This document shows positions 8,972 through 17,274 of a stretch of DNA of 64,000 bases, in pieces. The stretch covers positions 1-64,000 of the forward strand of contig NZ_AUHM01000025.1 in NCBI RefSeq assembly GCF_000423185.1, in the 5' to 3' direction. Source of the DNA: Inquilinus limosus DSM 16000. GTDB lineage: Bacteria > Pseudomonadota > Alphaproteobacteria > DSM-16000 > Inquilinaceae. Each line of letters starts with the position of its first letter. Position 1 is the first letter of the stretch. Under the pieces are notes generated by a model. That model ran no database searches. It had not been told where the DNA came from and saw nothing but the letters and a program-made list of their open reading frames with translations. A program made the position numbers and the translations under genes.

Positions 8972-10111
8972 TCAGCCTGCCGGGCTCAGCGAGACCCAGT
9001 AGCCCGGCTGGTACGGGATCGGCAGGAAGCGCTCGTGCAGGGTGCGGAACGTCGCCTCGGGGTCGAGGTCGGCGAAGAGATCCGGATGCAGCCATTTGGC
9101 GATCTGCTGCACCCCGACGAACTGGTAGGGGCTGTCGTAGAACTGGTGCCAGATGGCGTGGACGCGGCCCCCGGCCACCGCCTTGACGCCGGTATAGGCC
9201 GGGCGCCGCACCAGCGCCGCCAGCCGGTCCTTCGCCTTCGCCTGGTCGGCGCCGGGGCCGAGGCCGACCCAGCCGCCATCGGGCACGAACTGGGACCAGT
9301 TGGCGCCGGTGGCGATGACCACGTCGGGGTTGGCGACCGTCACCTGCTCCGGGTTCAGCACGCCGAAGGTGCCGGGGATCAGGTTGGCGGCGATGTTGAT
9401 GCCGCCCGCCATCCGCACCATGCGGCCGAAATTGTTGTCGCCGAAGGAAGCGCAGCATTCCGCGCCCCAGCCGGTGCCGGCGGCGCGCTCGATCATCACC
9501 TTCGGCTTCGGCGCGTCGGACTTGGCCAGCCGGTCCTGCACCAGGTCCATCTGCTGCCGGAAGAAGGCGATGAATTCCTCGGCCCGGTCCTGCCGGCCCA
9601 GGATCTCGCCGAACAGCCGCACGCTGGGCTCGGTGTTGGTGAAGGGCTCGTCCCGGAAGTCGATGAAGACGGTGGCGATGCCGGCGCCCTCCAGCGTCTT
9701 GATCAGCCCGGATTCCTCGGCCGCGGGCTTCTGGCCCAGCAGCAGGAACAGCACGTCGGGCTTCAGCGCCAGCGCCTGCTCGGTGTTGAAGGTCCCCTCC
9801 TCCGGGTCGCCGATGTCCGGGATGGCGTCGATGCCGGGGAACTTCGCCTGGTAGAGCCTGTAGGTGTCGAGGTCGGAGCGCTCGAACTCGTCCTTCCAGC
9901 CGGCGATGCGGCCGATCGGGTTCTCGCGGTCGAGCGCGGCGACGATGTAGATCTGCCGCCCCTCGCCCAGCAGGATGCGCTCGACCTTCCTCGGCACCTC
10001 GACGGTGCGGCCGGCGAGATCGGTGACGGTGATCTTGTCCCCGGCCGCCACGGCCGCGCCGGCAATGAAGCTCAGAGCCGCCGCCGCAAGGAACGACAAG
10101 ACCGATCGCAT
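8972..10111 (-). CDS. ABC transporter substrate-binding protein, FecB/BtuF-type
   Basis: A 379-residue periplasmic binding protein. It opens with a signal peptide (MRSVLSFLAAAALSFIAG, cleavage after AVA) and then KITVTDLAGRTVEVPRKVERIL, the usual start of the mature periplasmic-binding fold of iron-siderophore and cobalamin binding proteins. The start at 10111 is chosen because GAGGAGGG sits just upstream and the signal peptide begins there; longer in-frame starts add a charged, non-secretory leader. It is first in the binding protein-permease-ATPase operon and divergent from a FUSC transporter. Mature length fits the heme/siderophore class better than BtuF, but the ligand is unproven. Confidence 0.88.
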   Translation of the reverse strand: MRSVLSFLAAAALSFIAGAAVAAGDKITVTDLAGRTVEVPRKVERILLGEGRQIYIVAALDRENPIGRIAGWKDEFERSDLDTYRLYQAKFPGIDAIPDIGDPEEGTFNTEQALALKPDVLFLLLGQKPAAEESGLIKTLEGAGIATVFIDFRDEPFTNTEPSVRLFGEILGRQDRAEEFIAFFRQQMDLVQDRLAKSDAPKPKVMIERAAGTGWGAECCASFGDNNFGRMVRMAGGINIAANLIPGTFGVLNPEQVTVANPDVVIATGANWSQFVPDGGWVGLGPGADQAKAKDRLAALVRRPAYTGVKAVAGGRVHAIWHQFYDSPYQFVGVQQIAKWLHPDLFADLDPEATFRTLHERFLPIPYQPGYWVSLSPAG

Positions 10112-10154
10112 CGCGGACCCTCCTCGTGAACCGGCGTTGGGTACCATGCAGCAA

Positions 10155-10166
10155 TTGCGATTGCGA
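10155..10166. promoter_or_regulatory. Tandem TTGCGA hexamers, possible iron-regulator site
   Basis: TTGCGATTGCGA lies in the divergent region between the binding-protein gene and the FUSC gene, within GCAATTGCGATTGCGAGTGC (10151-10170). Fur-family sites can be read as arrays of repeated hexamers, and an iron-importer promoter is where one would be expected. The match to a specific alphaproteobacterial Fur, Irr or RirA consensus is weak. Confidence 0.25.
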
Positions 10167-10247
10167 GTGCTTTTCAGCTTCACCGAACCGTGGCTGCAGC
10201 CGATCGCCGCTCTCTGGCATGCTTCTCCGGACCGCGCCGGAGTCGCC

Positions 10248-11330
10248 ATGATTCAGCTGCCCCGCCCCCGCCTCGACCCGATCCATCTGCGCCAGGCGGT
10301 GCGCGGCGCCGTCGCCGCCGTCGCTGCCTATGCCCTGGCCGAGGCCTTCGGGCTGCCGAAGGGCTACTGGTCGGTGCTGACGGCGGTGATCGTGATGCAG
10401 GCCACGCTCGGCGCCACGCTGAGCGCGACGATCGACCGGCTGCTCGGCACCATGCTCGGCGCCGCCTTCGGGGTGGTCGGGGCGGTGGCGTCCGGCCCCT
10501 CGGCGCTACGGACCGGGGCGGTGCTGCTGCTGGTCATGCTGGCCACCGTCTACATCGCCGCCCGCCGGCCCAGCCTGCGGCTCGGCTCGGTCACGGCGGC
10601 GATCGTCATGCTGTCCGACCCGAGCCATGCCGACCCGCTGGGCGCCGCCTTCCAGCGGGTGGCGGAGATCGGCCTCGGCGCCGTGGTCGGCGTGCTGGCC
10701 GCCCTTCTGATCCTGCCGGCCCGGGCCGGCGACCATCTGCGCGACACCGGCGCCGAGCTCCTCGGCCAGTGCGCCGCGCTCCTGACCCTGATCGCCGGGC
10801 GGCTGGCCGGTTCGGGGGAAGACCCGACCGCGCTCAACCAGCGCATCCGCAAGCTGCTGCGCAAGGGCGACGGCCAGATCGACGAGGCGCGGCGGGAACG
10901 GCCCGGAGCGATCCCGGATCACCTCGACCCCGCGCCGATCATCCGCACCATCCGCCGCCTCTGGCACAGCGAGATCATCCTGGTCCGGGCCGCCCAGACA
11001 CCGCTCTCGGCGCCGCTCCAGGCGGCGCTGGCGGCGACGCTGGATCAGGCGGTGACGGCGGCGAAGAAGCGGATGACCGCCCTGGCCGCGGCGCTGGAGG
11101 CCAGGGCCGCGCCGGGCGACGGCAGCGCCCTCGACCAGGCCGTCGCGGCGCTGCAGAGCAGCGTCGACGCCCTGCGGGGAACCGGCGGCGACGGGCTGGA
11201 CGGCCGCGAATTCGGCCAGGCCTTCGCCATCGCCTTCACCTTCGCCCAGATCCGCGACAACCTCGCCGACCTGGCCGAGCGGCTGCGCGAGCAGGCGGGC
11301 GACGCGGCGGCGCCGCCGGGGCCGGCCTGA
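10248..11330 (+). CDS. FUSC-family inner membrane transporter
   Basis: A 360-residue protein of the fusaric-acid-resistance/aromatic-acid-exporter (FUSC) family. The N-terminal half has about five or six membrane segments, including the conserved GYWSVLTAVIVMQ and a mid-region TAAIVML stretch. The C-terminal half is a soluble, mostly helical domain. GGAG at 10239-10242 supports ATG 10248. These proteins are thought to export aromatic acids or other weak acids. No periplasmic adaptor (EmrA/AaeA-like) lies next to it, so the partner and substrate are unknown. Confidence 0.82.
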   Translation: MIQLPRPRLDPIHLRQAVRGAVAAVAAYALAEAFGLPKGYWSVLTAVIVMQATLGATLSATIDRLLGTMLGAAFGVVGAVASGPSALRTGAVLLLVMLATVYIAARRPSLRLGSVTAAIVMLSDPSHADPLGAAFQRVAEIGLGAVVGVLAALLILPARAGDHLRDTGAELLGQCAALLTLIAGRLAGSGEDPTALNQRIRKLLRKGDGQIDEARRERPGAIPDHLDPAPIIRTIRRLWHSEIILVRAAQTPLSAPLQAALAATLDQAVTAAKKRMTALAAALEARAAPGDGSALDQAVAALQSSVDALRGTGGDGLDGREFGQAFAIAFTFAQIRDNLADLAERLREQAGDAAAPPGPA

Positions 11331-11387
11331 CATCGGTTGCGCGCCCGGCCGTCGTGTTCCAGAACGGCAAGAACCAGGGAGACCGCC

Positions 11388-12281
11388 ATGACCGCATCCG
11401 GCATCCACGCCATCCTCTACGCCTTCTTCGACGCGGAGGAGCGGCTCGACCGCGCCGCCATGCGGCGGCAGACCGAGGCCTGCCTGGACGCCGGGGTTGC
11501 GGGCATCGCGGCGCTCGGCCTGGCTACCGAGGTGGCGAAGCTGAGCTTCGACGAGCGCCGGGCGGTGATGGAATGGGTGGCCGAGGATGTCGGCGGCCGG
11601 GTGCCGGTCGGCTTCACCATCTTCGGCCCGTCGGTGGCGGAGCAGGTCGCCATGGTCCGGGCGGCGGAGGCGGCCGGGGCCGGCTGGCTGATCCTGCAGC
11701 CGCCCGCGGCCGGCAGCTACGGCGCCGGCGAGTACCTGGACTTCTTCAGCCGGGTGATGGAGGCGACGGCGCTGCCGGTGGCGATCCAGAACGCGCCGCA
11801 ATATCTCGGCCGGGGCCTGGCCGCCGACGACATCGCCCGGCTGATGCGGCGCCACGCCAACATGACGCTGATCAAGGCGGAGGGGTCGGCGGTCGAGATC
11901 GAGCGGCTGATCGCCGCCACCGAGGGAAAGCTGCGGGTGTTCAACGGCCGTGGCGGGCTGGAGATGATCGACAGCCTGCGGGCCGGCTGCAGCGGCTTCC
12001 TCCTGGCGCCGGACGCGGTCGACCATGCGGTGGCGCTGCAGCGGCTGCACGAGGCCGGGGATGAAACAGGCGCTGCAGCGGCCTATGCCCGGGTGGCGCC
12101 GTCGATCGTCTTCGTCATGCAGTCGATCGAGACGCTGATCTGCTACGGCAAGCGCCTCTTCGCCGCCCGGCTGGGCCTGACGGTGCACGACCGGGCGCCG
12201 GCCCTGCGCCCGACCGATTTCGGCCTCGACTTGGTGGCGCGGCACGCCGCCGCGCTGGGGCCGTTCGGACGCCAGGATTGA
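11388..12281 (+). CDS. DapA/NanA-family class I aldolase homologue with altered active site
   Basis: A 297-residue (beta/alpha)8 protein of the dihydrodipicolinate synthase/N-acetylneuraminate lyase superfamily. The Schiff-base lysine is kept (LIKAE, Lys163). The family GTTGE motif is degenerate (GLATEVAKL), and the catalytic tyrosine position of DapA (YNVP) reads QNAP (Gln134). It is therefore unlikely to be the lysine-pathway DapA, and probably acts as a lyase or aldolase on another 2-keto acid. GGGAG at 11377-11381 fixes the start. It follows the FUSC gene by 57 bp, but no functional link is evident. Confidence 0.8.
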   Translation: MTASGIHAILYAFFDAEERLDRAAMRRQTEACLDAGVAGIAALGLATEVAKLSFDERRAVMEWVAEDVGGRVPVGFTIFGPSVAEQVAMVRAAEAAGAGWLILQPPAAGSYGAGEYLDFFSRVMEATALPVAIQNAPQYLGRGLAADDIARLMRRHANMTLIKAEGSAVEIERLIAATEGKLRVFNGRGGLEMIDSLRAGCSGFLLAPDAVDHAVALQRLHEAGDETGAAAAYARVAPSIVFVMQSIETLICYGKRLFAARLGLTVHDRAPALRPTDFGLDLVARHAAALGPFGRQD

Positions 12282-12300
12282 TAGGCCGGAAATCATGGAT

Positions 12301-12392
12301 CGTCATGGCGAGCCCCCGCAGGGGCGTGGCCATCCAGGGGCCAGTGCAAGCGGCCCTGGACGGCCACGTCGCTTCGCTCCTTGCCATGACGG
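12301..12392. repeat. Intergenic palindromic repeat, class B (full copy, mixed right arm)
   Basis: The left arm CGTCATGGCGAGCCCCCGCA is followed by GGGGCGTGGCCATCCAGG. After a short spacer, the right arm CCTGGACGGCCACGTCGC ends in CCATGACGGG. The arms are inverted complements in their outer parts (CGTCATGG / CCATGACG) and around the CCATCCAGG core. The same module recurs at 13625, 14686, 60584 and 62609. It lies between the convergent DapA-like and DUF2333 genes and could act as a bidirectional terminator. Confidence 0.8.
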
Positions 12393-12427
12393 GAAGGGAT
12401 CCAGGAGTCGATCTTAAGATCCGGTCC

Positions 12428-13495
12428 TCAGTTCCGCAGCACGTTCGACAGCTCGCGCATCTGGGTGCGGGCGCGCAGCAGGAAGAAGCCCTGCACCGCC
12501 AGGTGGTTCGGCTGAAACATGGCGTCGGCGCGGCCGTTCATCACCACCAGCGGCCGCAGCTCCGCCGCCTCGCGCAGGTTGTCGACCATCTCGTCCCAGA
12601 TCCTGGTCGCGCCGGACTGGGAGATCACCCCCTGGAAGTCCTGGCCCAGCGCCCGCAGCACCAGGAAGTAGGCGTAGAGCCGGCCCTTGGTGGCATAGAA
12701 GATGTCGTCGGCCCGGGTGTCGATCAGCCAGCCGCGGCTGGCCTCGATATGGTCGGCGATCACCGAGGATTGCGAGCCGAGATCGGCGGCGAAGCGGTCG
12801 ATCGTCTGCAGCAGGTTGTCAGCCCGCCGCTCGAAGGGCGCGGTGCCGGCGGCGACCCGTTCGTTGTAGCGGCGCAGCGCCTGGGCGGCGGCACGGTACT
12901 GCGATTCCGACGACGCGGTCGGGGCCCAGGAGGTGCTGAGGTCGAACAGCCAGATCGTGCCGGGATAGCGCAGGAGGCCGGTGGCGCGGTCAAGATCCGG
13001 GTCCATCTGGGACGAGCCGCGCGAGCGGCCGATCTGGTCGCCCATCTCGGCGGTGAAGCGCGACAGGGCGTAGATGATGCCCTGCTGGTAGTTCGGCATG
13101 TTGTCGAGCAGCCAGCCCGGCAGGAAGAACGGGTCGTTGGCGGTCCAGCGATGGGTGCCGCCGGTCTCGCGCTCGATCAGGGCCGTGGCGACGTCCACCG
13201 CCCGGCTGCCGTTGGCCACCGGCGCGGCCGCGGCGAAGTCCGGATCGTCGTCGATCGCATGCACGACGAAGGCGCCGATCGCCATGTAGAGCACGAACAG
13301 CACCACCAGCCCGCCGATGCCCCAGGCGAGCGCCCGGGACCAGCGCCGGCCGCCGGATGGCGGCGGTGCGGCCGGCGGGACGCCCTCGCCGGCGGCCCTG
13401 CGCCGGAACAGGCCGCCCAGCCGCGCGCCCCAGCCGCGCCGGGTTGGCGCCGGATCGAGGTCCTCCTGGAAGATGTCGTCCGGCCGTTCGCTCAC
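12428..13495 (-). CDS. DUF2333 family membrane-anchored protein
   Basis: A 355-residue protein recognised as DUF2333. An N-terminal cytoplasmic lead rich in Pro/Arg is followed by one transmembrane helix (ALAWGIGGLVVLFVLYMAIG). A large, mainly helical periplasmic domain then contains the conserved RYPGTIWLFDLS and NHLAVQGFFLLRARTQMRE stretches. I chose GTG 13495 (MSERPDDIF) because AGGGG lies just upstream. The frame also opens at a TTG at 13636, but those extra residues are encoded partly by a class B intergenic repeat. No biochemical function is established for the family. Confidence 0.82.
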   Translation of the reverse strand: MSERPDDIFQEDLDPAPTRRGWGARLGGLFRRRAAGEGVPPAAPPPSGGRRWSRALAWGIGGLVVLFVLYMAIGAFVVHAIDDDPDFAAAAPVANGSRAVDVATALIERETGGTHRWTANDPFFLPGWLLDNMPNYQQGIIYALSRFTAEMGDQIGRSRGSSQMDPDLDRATGLLRYPGTIWLFDLSTSWAPTASSESQYRAAAQALRRYNERVAAGTAPFERRADNLLQTIDRFAADLGSQSSVIADHIEASRGWLIDTRADDIFYATKGRLYAYFLVLRALGQDFQGVISQSGATRIWDEMVDNLREAAELRPLVVMNGRADAMFQPNHLAVQGFFLLRARTQMRELSNVLRN

Positions 13496-13624
13496 CTGCC
13501 CCTCGCCCGCTGGTGGTCCCGGCGACAGAATGGCGATGGCGGCAGATTCGTGCCAGCCCCGTCGCGCCGGCGCCGGCACGATCGGCCGCACGCCGACGAC
13601 GTCGCGGCGGTCCGGGCCGGAGTC

Positions 13625-13663
13625 GCTGGATGGCAACGCCCCTGCGGGGCTTGCCTTGACGAG
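13625..13663. repeat. Class B repeat, decayed right arm
   Basis: GCTGGATGGCAACGCCCCTG continuing CGGGGCTTGCCTTGACGAG matches the class B right arm (CTGGATGGCCACGCCCC...GGGGCTCGCCATGACGG) with several substitutions. It lies just upstream of the DUF2333 gene, where it creates an alternative, unlikely TTG start for that frame. Confidence 0.65.
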
Positions 13664-13705
13664 CCCTTGCGTAACCGCTGCAAAGATCCTGCGAGGGGCA
13701 GCGGG

Positions 13706-14362
13706 TCAGCCGCGCGGGACGACGGTGACCATGATGCCGGTGAAGTGCAGGGCGCTGCCGGCCAGCACGAACAGGTGCCAGACCATGTGGTTGAACGGCA
13801 GCCGCTCCCAGACATAGAAGGCGACGCCGGCGGTGTAGGCAAGGCCGCCGGCCACGATCCAGCCGACCGCGGCGCCGCCGAGCGACGACCAGACCGGGCC
13901 GATGGCGACCAGGATCAGCCAGCCCATGCCGAGATAGAGCGGCAGCGCGACATGCCGGCCGTAACGGCGCCAGGTCAGGCGCAGCGCCACGCCGGTGACG
14001 GCCAAGGCCCAGATCACCGCGAAGAGGGCCCAGCCCCAGGTGCCGCGCAGGCCGAGCAGCAGGAACGGCGTATAGGTGCCGGCGATCAGCAGGTAGATCG
14101 AGGCATGGTCGAGCAGGTTGCAGACATGCTTGAACCGGGCCGTGCGCGCCGCATGCAGCAGGGTCGACGACACATAGGTCAGGACCAGCGTCGCGCCGTA
14201 GATCGCCAGGCTGACGATCTCGAGCGCACCGCCATTGAGGCTGGCGAAAACCAGGAGCACCACCAGCCCGGCCAGGGCGAGGACGGCGCCGACGCCGTGG
14301 GTGACCGCGTTGGCGATCTCCTCGGCCAGCGTCTCGGTGTGATCGACGATCCCTTCGGTCAT
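13706..14362 (-). CDS. Hemolysin III / YqfA (TrhA, PAQR-like) family membrane protein
   Basis: A 218-residue protein with seven predicted membrane helices. It carries the family motifs SSTLLHA, DHASIYLLIAGTYTPF and, near the C terminus, HMVWHLFVLAGSALHF; the conserved Ser, Asp and His residues are the metal site shared with PAQR/ceramidase proteins. In E. coli this family (TrhA) affects membrane energetics and fluidity; haemolytic activity is historical and not implied here. It is a single gene, and its start region lies next to an AT-rich insert flanked by class B repeat arms. Confidence 0.92.
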   Translation of the reverse strand: MTEGIVDHTETLAEEIANAVTHGVGAVLALAGLVVLLVFASLNGGALEIVSLAIYGATLVLTYVSSTLLHAARTARFKHVCNLLDHASIYLLIAGTYTPFLLLGLRGTWGWALFAVIWALAVTGVALRLTWRRYGRHVALPLYLGMGWLILVAIGPVWSSLGGAAVGWIVAGGLAYTAGVAFYVWERLPFNHMVWHLFVLAGSALHFTGIMVTVVPRG

Positions 14363-14789
14363 GGGATCAGCTTAGCATCCGATCCGACCGGCGCCATGCG
14401 GCGTGATCATCCATGAGACGCATCGATCGTCATGGCGAGCCCTCGCCCCTCGGCAGGCTGCCGAACAAGCCAAAACAGAACCATGATTGACGATAAAAGA
14501 ATCTAATTTTGAGCAATATTGAATAGATCTCCATCCACCACCTTCTGTTCCGTCAAATCCGCTTGTCAGATTTCGTTTCATTTGTAATGGTGAAATCCAT
14601 ATCCGAATCTGCGGATCGGCATTTCGCCGCCAGATCCATAGATTTCGACGTTTTCGAGATTGAATAGTCCGAGGGAGGCGAGCCGCCCTGGATGGCCACG
14701 CCCGTTCGGGGCTCGCCATGACGGTTCAATGACCTCAATACCGAGTATTGGCGCCTGCCAAAACGAACCCAATCAACAAGGAGCCGATC
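14363..14789. other. Gene-free region with an AT-rich segment between two class B repeat arms
   Basis: No convincing gene is present. A class B left arm (CGTCATGGCGAGCC, 14428-14441) is separated from a right arm (14686-14724) by about 245 bases that are far richer in A+T than the surroundings (for example around 14480-14600). The short frames there lack ribosome-binding sites and recognisable protein features. The arrangement looks like a class B element opened up by foreign or fast-decaying DNA. The last 65 bases form the leader of the LVIVD gene. Confidence 0.6.
14686..14724. repeat. Class B repeat, right arm
   Basis: CCCTGGATGGCCACGCCCGT followed by TCGGGGCTCGCCATGACGG is a near-exact class B right arm. 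Its matching left arm lies about 250 bases upstream at 14428-14441. Confidence 0.75.
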
Positions 14790-16757
14790 GTGGGGGACTC
14801 TGAAGCGACAAGTTTATCGGAGCGTGTGTGGCAGAAGACACTTCGTTATTCAAAACATATAGCGCTCACGCTGGCCCTCGCGATTTCCGGCGCGACCCTG
14901 GCCCATTCGCAGGATCTGGCGATGCGGGCCAATCAAACGGCCTATGGCGGCCAGATCGGCGTCCCCCTCAAGCGAGGCGACTTCGTCTATCTTCCGGCCG
15001 GATCCACCATATCGGCATGGGACTACCGGACTCCGGAGGCGCCCCGGCTGGCCGGCGACACGCGCCGGCAGCCGCTCGCCGGCGTCATCACCGCGATCGC
15101 ATCCCGCGGCCGGTATCTCTACGCAAGCTGGCGACGGCAAGACGGCAGCTCCGGCCTGGCCATCTATTCCCTCCTCGATCCGGGGAGACCAAGGCTGATC
15201 GACGGCGGCATCCTTCGGAAAAGCGCATCGCCCGAGGCCATCACCGCGATCTCGATCGATGGGGATTTTCTCTACGCGTTCGACAGCGAAAGAGGCCTGG
15301 TCGTCCACTCCCTGGCCGATCCGCTCTACCCCAAAGCCGTCCGGGTGGTCGAGAGCGGCCCCGCCGATGTGGTCGGCATGGCCGGCAGCCGCATCTTCAC
15401 GGCCGGCCGGACCTGGCTGGGCGACACGCTGCTGCAGGTTTTCGACAACAGTCGAAAGAGCTTTCCCAAGAGGATCACCAACGAGAACCTGGACGGGTTC
15501 GACAATTTCCGCCTGCAGTTCTCCTGGCCGCTCGCGGTGGGGTTTGGGTTGAGCGTCAATCTGTATTACCTGCCGCCGTGGGGAGGTCCGCCGCTGCTGT
15601 GGGGGAGCGCGGCGCCGGGGGAAGCTCTCTTCAACGGCTTCATCGCCGGCGACAAGGCCTACGGCTTCGGCGCATCCGGCGTCAGCGTCTGGAGCCTGCG
15701 CCTGCCGGTCCGCCGGATCGGCCGCGCCGACTTCGACAATGCCTTCGCCGCGGAAACGACCACCGTGCAGGGCCAATGGGGATGGGTGGCCACCAGCACC
15801 GATCAGCTGGCTCTCTTCGACACGGGCAGGACGGCATCCCCCCGCCTGGCCAGCGTCGTCGACACCATCGGCGGCGCCGATGTCAGGGACGCGGCCCTGA
15901 TCGACCGCAACCTGGTCCTGCTCCAGAACGTCTATGGGCTGAGCTCGGCCAACGACGATGATCTCATGCCGACGGGGAAGTTCTACGCCGACCTGCCGAA
16001 AGCCAAGCAGGCCCGCGCCTTCGAGGACATGTCGGTCGATGGCAGGCGGGCCTATCTGGCGGCCTGGGGCTACGGGCTGATCGTCGTCGATATCAGCAAT
16101 CCGTCGTCGCCGCGCGAACTGGGGCGGCTGCCCGCCGAGTTCTCCTCCGCGATCGCGGGGAAAGGCCGGCATGTCTATCTCGGCACAGCCACGAACGGGG
16201 GCTCGGTAACCTCCGTCGACGTGTCGAACCCTGCCCGTCCGGTCGTGCGGGGTTCGATTCCGGTGGACACCCGTGTCGAGCGGCTGCAGCTGGCCGGAAG
16301 GCTGCTCTTCGCGGCCACCGCGCCGGACGCCGCCGGCGGTCCTGCGGGGGGACTGCGCATCTTCGATGTCGGCAACCCCTCGCAGATCAGCGAGATCGGA
16401 CGCTACACCGACGATTGCGCGTTCTCGAGCGACCTGGCCCCCAGCGACGACGCCAGGACCATCCATCTGCGATGCTCAACCGGCCTCCATATCCTGGATG
16501 TGAACCAGCCGAGCCGGCCGGTCCGCGTCGGGTTCTACGCGGCCGGCCAGGGTGGTCCGGCGATCGCGCTCGGCTCCGGGACGGTGTTCGTCGCGGAGGA
16601 CGGTGATGTCGAGGAGATCGATGTCCGCAATCCGCGCCAGCCGACCCTGCTGAACCGATATCACCTTCCGGCCGAGGCCCGCCGGCTGCGGATGATGCCG
16701 GGCCGCCGCCTGTTCGTGTTCACAGGGACGGGAGGCCTGCACATTCTCAAGCTCTGA
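14790..16757 (+). CDS. Secreted LVIVD-repeat beta-propeller protein
   Basis: A 655-residue exported protein made of about ten repeats of the LVIVD type. Each has a strand ending in an aromatic, then a (L/I)xVxDxxNPxxP core; examples are LIVVDISNPSSPRELG, VTSVDVSNPARPVVRG, LHILDVNQPSRPVRVG and VEEIDVRNPRQPTLLN. Such repeats form a beta-propeller, usually a surface or periplasmic binding scaffold. The start is GTG 14790, with AAGGAG at 14778-14783; the frame extends upstream only to a TTG. The N terminus has a polar lead, then a hydrophobic segment (HIALTLALAISGATLA) with a likely cleavage after AHS. No enzyme domain or partner gene is adjacent. Confidence 0.78.
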   Translation: MGDSEATSLSERVWQKTLRYSKHIALTLALAISGATLAHSQDLAMRANQTAYGGQIGVPLKRGDFVYLPAGSTISAWDYRTPEAPRLAGDTRRQPLAGVITAIASRGRYLYASWRRQDGSSGLAIYSLLDPGRPRLIDGGILRKSASPEAITAISIDGDFLYAFDSERGLVVHSLADPLYPKAVRVVESGPADVVGMAGSRIFTAGRTWLGDTLLQVFDNSRKSFPKRITNENLDGFDNFRLQFSWPLAVGFGLSVNLYYLPPWGGPPLLWGSAAPGEALFNGFIAGDKAYGFGASGVSVWSLRLPVRRIGRADFDNAFAAETTTVQGQWGWVATSTDQLALFDTGRTASPRLASVVDTIGGADVRDAALIDRNLVLLQNVYGLSSANDDDLMPTGKFYADLPKAKQARAFEDMSVDGRRAYLAAWGYGLIVVDISNPSSPRELGRLPAEFSSAIAGKGRHVYLGTATNGGSVTSVDVSNPARPVVRGSIPVDTRVERLQLAGRLLFAATAPDAAGGPAGGLRIFDVGNPSQISEIGRYTDDCAFSSDLAPSDDARTIHLRCSTGLHILDVNQPSRPVRVGFYAAGQGGPAIALGSGTVFVAEDGDVEEIDVRNPRQPTLLNRYHLPAEARRLRMMPGRRLFVFTGTGGLHILKL

Positions 16758-16787
16758 CGAGACCTCTTCACAATGCGCATCCCTCGC

Positions 16788-16874
16788 CGTCATTGCGAGG
16801 AGGCGAAGCCGACGAAGCAATCCAGGGGCCGGTGCGTGCTGCCTCTGGATTGCTTCGCTGCGCTCGCAATAACG
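16788..16874. repeat. Intergenic palindromic repeat, class A
   Basis: CGTCATTGCGAGG...GAAGCAATCCAG and its inverted partner CTGGATTGCTTCGCTGCGCT...CGCAATAACG enclose a short variable centre. It can fold into one long cruciform or hairpin. Two further copies occur at 18251 and 45077. It lies between the LVIVD gene and the convergent DUF1127 gene. Confidence 0.85.
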
Positions 16875-16918
16875 ATGTTCGGAATTCCGAAGAGCTCCCT
16901 CCAGCGGGCCGCTCGAGG

Positions 16919-17128
16919 TCAGGCGCGCCAGAACGGCTTGCGGACCTCCGCCTCGACGTCGCCGTGGCTCAGGCCGACATCGGCCAGGATGTGGTCGTCG
17001 AGGGTGGACAGGTGGCGGCGCTGCCGCTCGCGGTCCTGCCAATCCAGCAGCCGGTCGAGCAGGCGCAGGACCAGGCCCCCGCCGGTGGCGTCGCGGGACG
17101 TGGTGAGCGAGAGTCCGGTGATGGACAT
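16919..17128 (-). CDS. Small DUF1127-domain protein
   Basis: A 69-residue protein. The C-terminal half is a DUF1127-like module: RLLDWQDRERQRRHLSTLDD followed by HILADVGLSHGDVEAEVRKPFW. The arginine-rich helix and the L-x-D-h-x-D-I-G/V-L-S-R/H pattern are typical. Long alphaproteobacterial YjiS/DUF1127 proteins of this kind are linked to stress or nutrient adaptation, and shorter ones to RNA turnover, but no role is proven for this one. AAGGAG lies directly upstream of ATG 17128. It is divergent from the LysR gene. Confidence 0.85.
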   Translation of the reverse strand: MSITGLSLTTSRDATGGGLVLRLLDRLLDWQDRERQRRHLSTLDDHILADVGLSHGDVEAEVRKPFWRA

Positions 17129-17274
17129 GGCGGTTCTCCTTGCTTTCGGAGGCGGCCGGCCCGTCGGGAAGCGGCCTCCTTCGCCCTGATAGTTGCGCCT
17201 TCGTTCTCGCTTCGACAAACGAGGCTTTCTCGTGCTATGGCTTAGAAAAACTATTGCTTGACCGGCCCGGACCG

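Noticed and set aside
14372-14772. Short minus-strand frames in the AT-rich intergenic segment
   Set aside because: Several overlapping 60-115 codon frames start at arbitrary codons, cross repeat arms and lack ribosome-binding sites.
17228-17252. TTTCT...AGAAA inverted repeat as a LysR box
   Set aside because: It lies in the right place before the GcvA-like gene, but the spacing does not match the usual T-N11-A motif, so it is not listed as a feature of its own.
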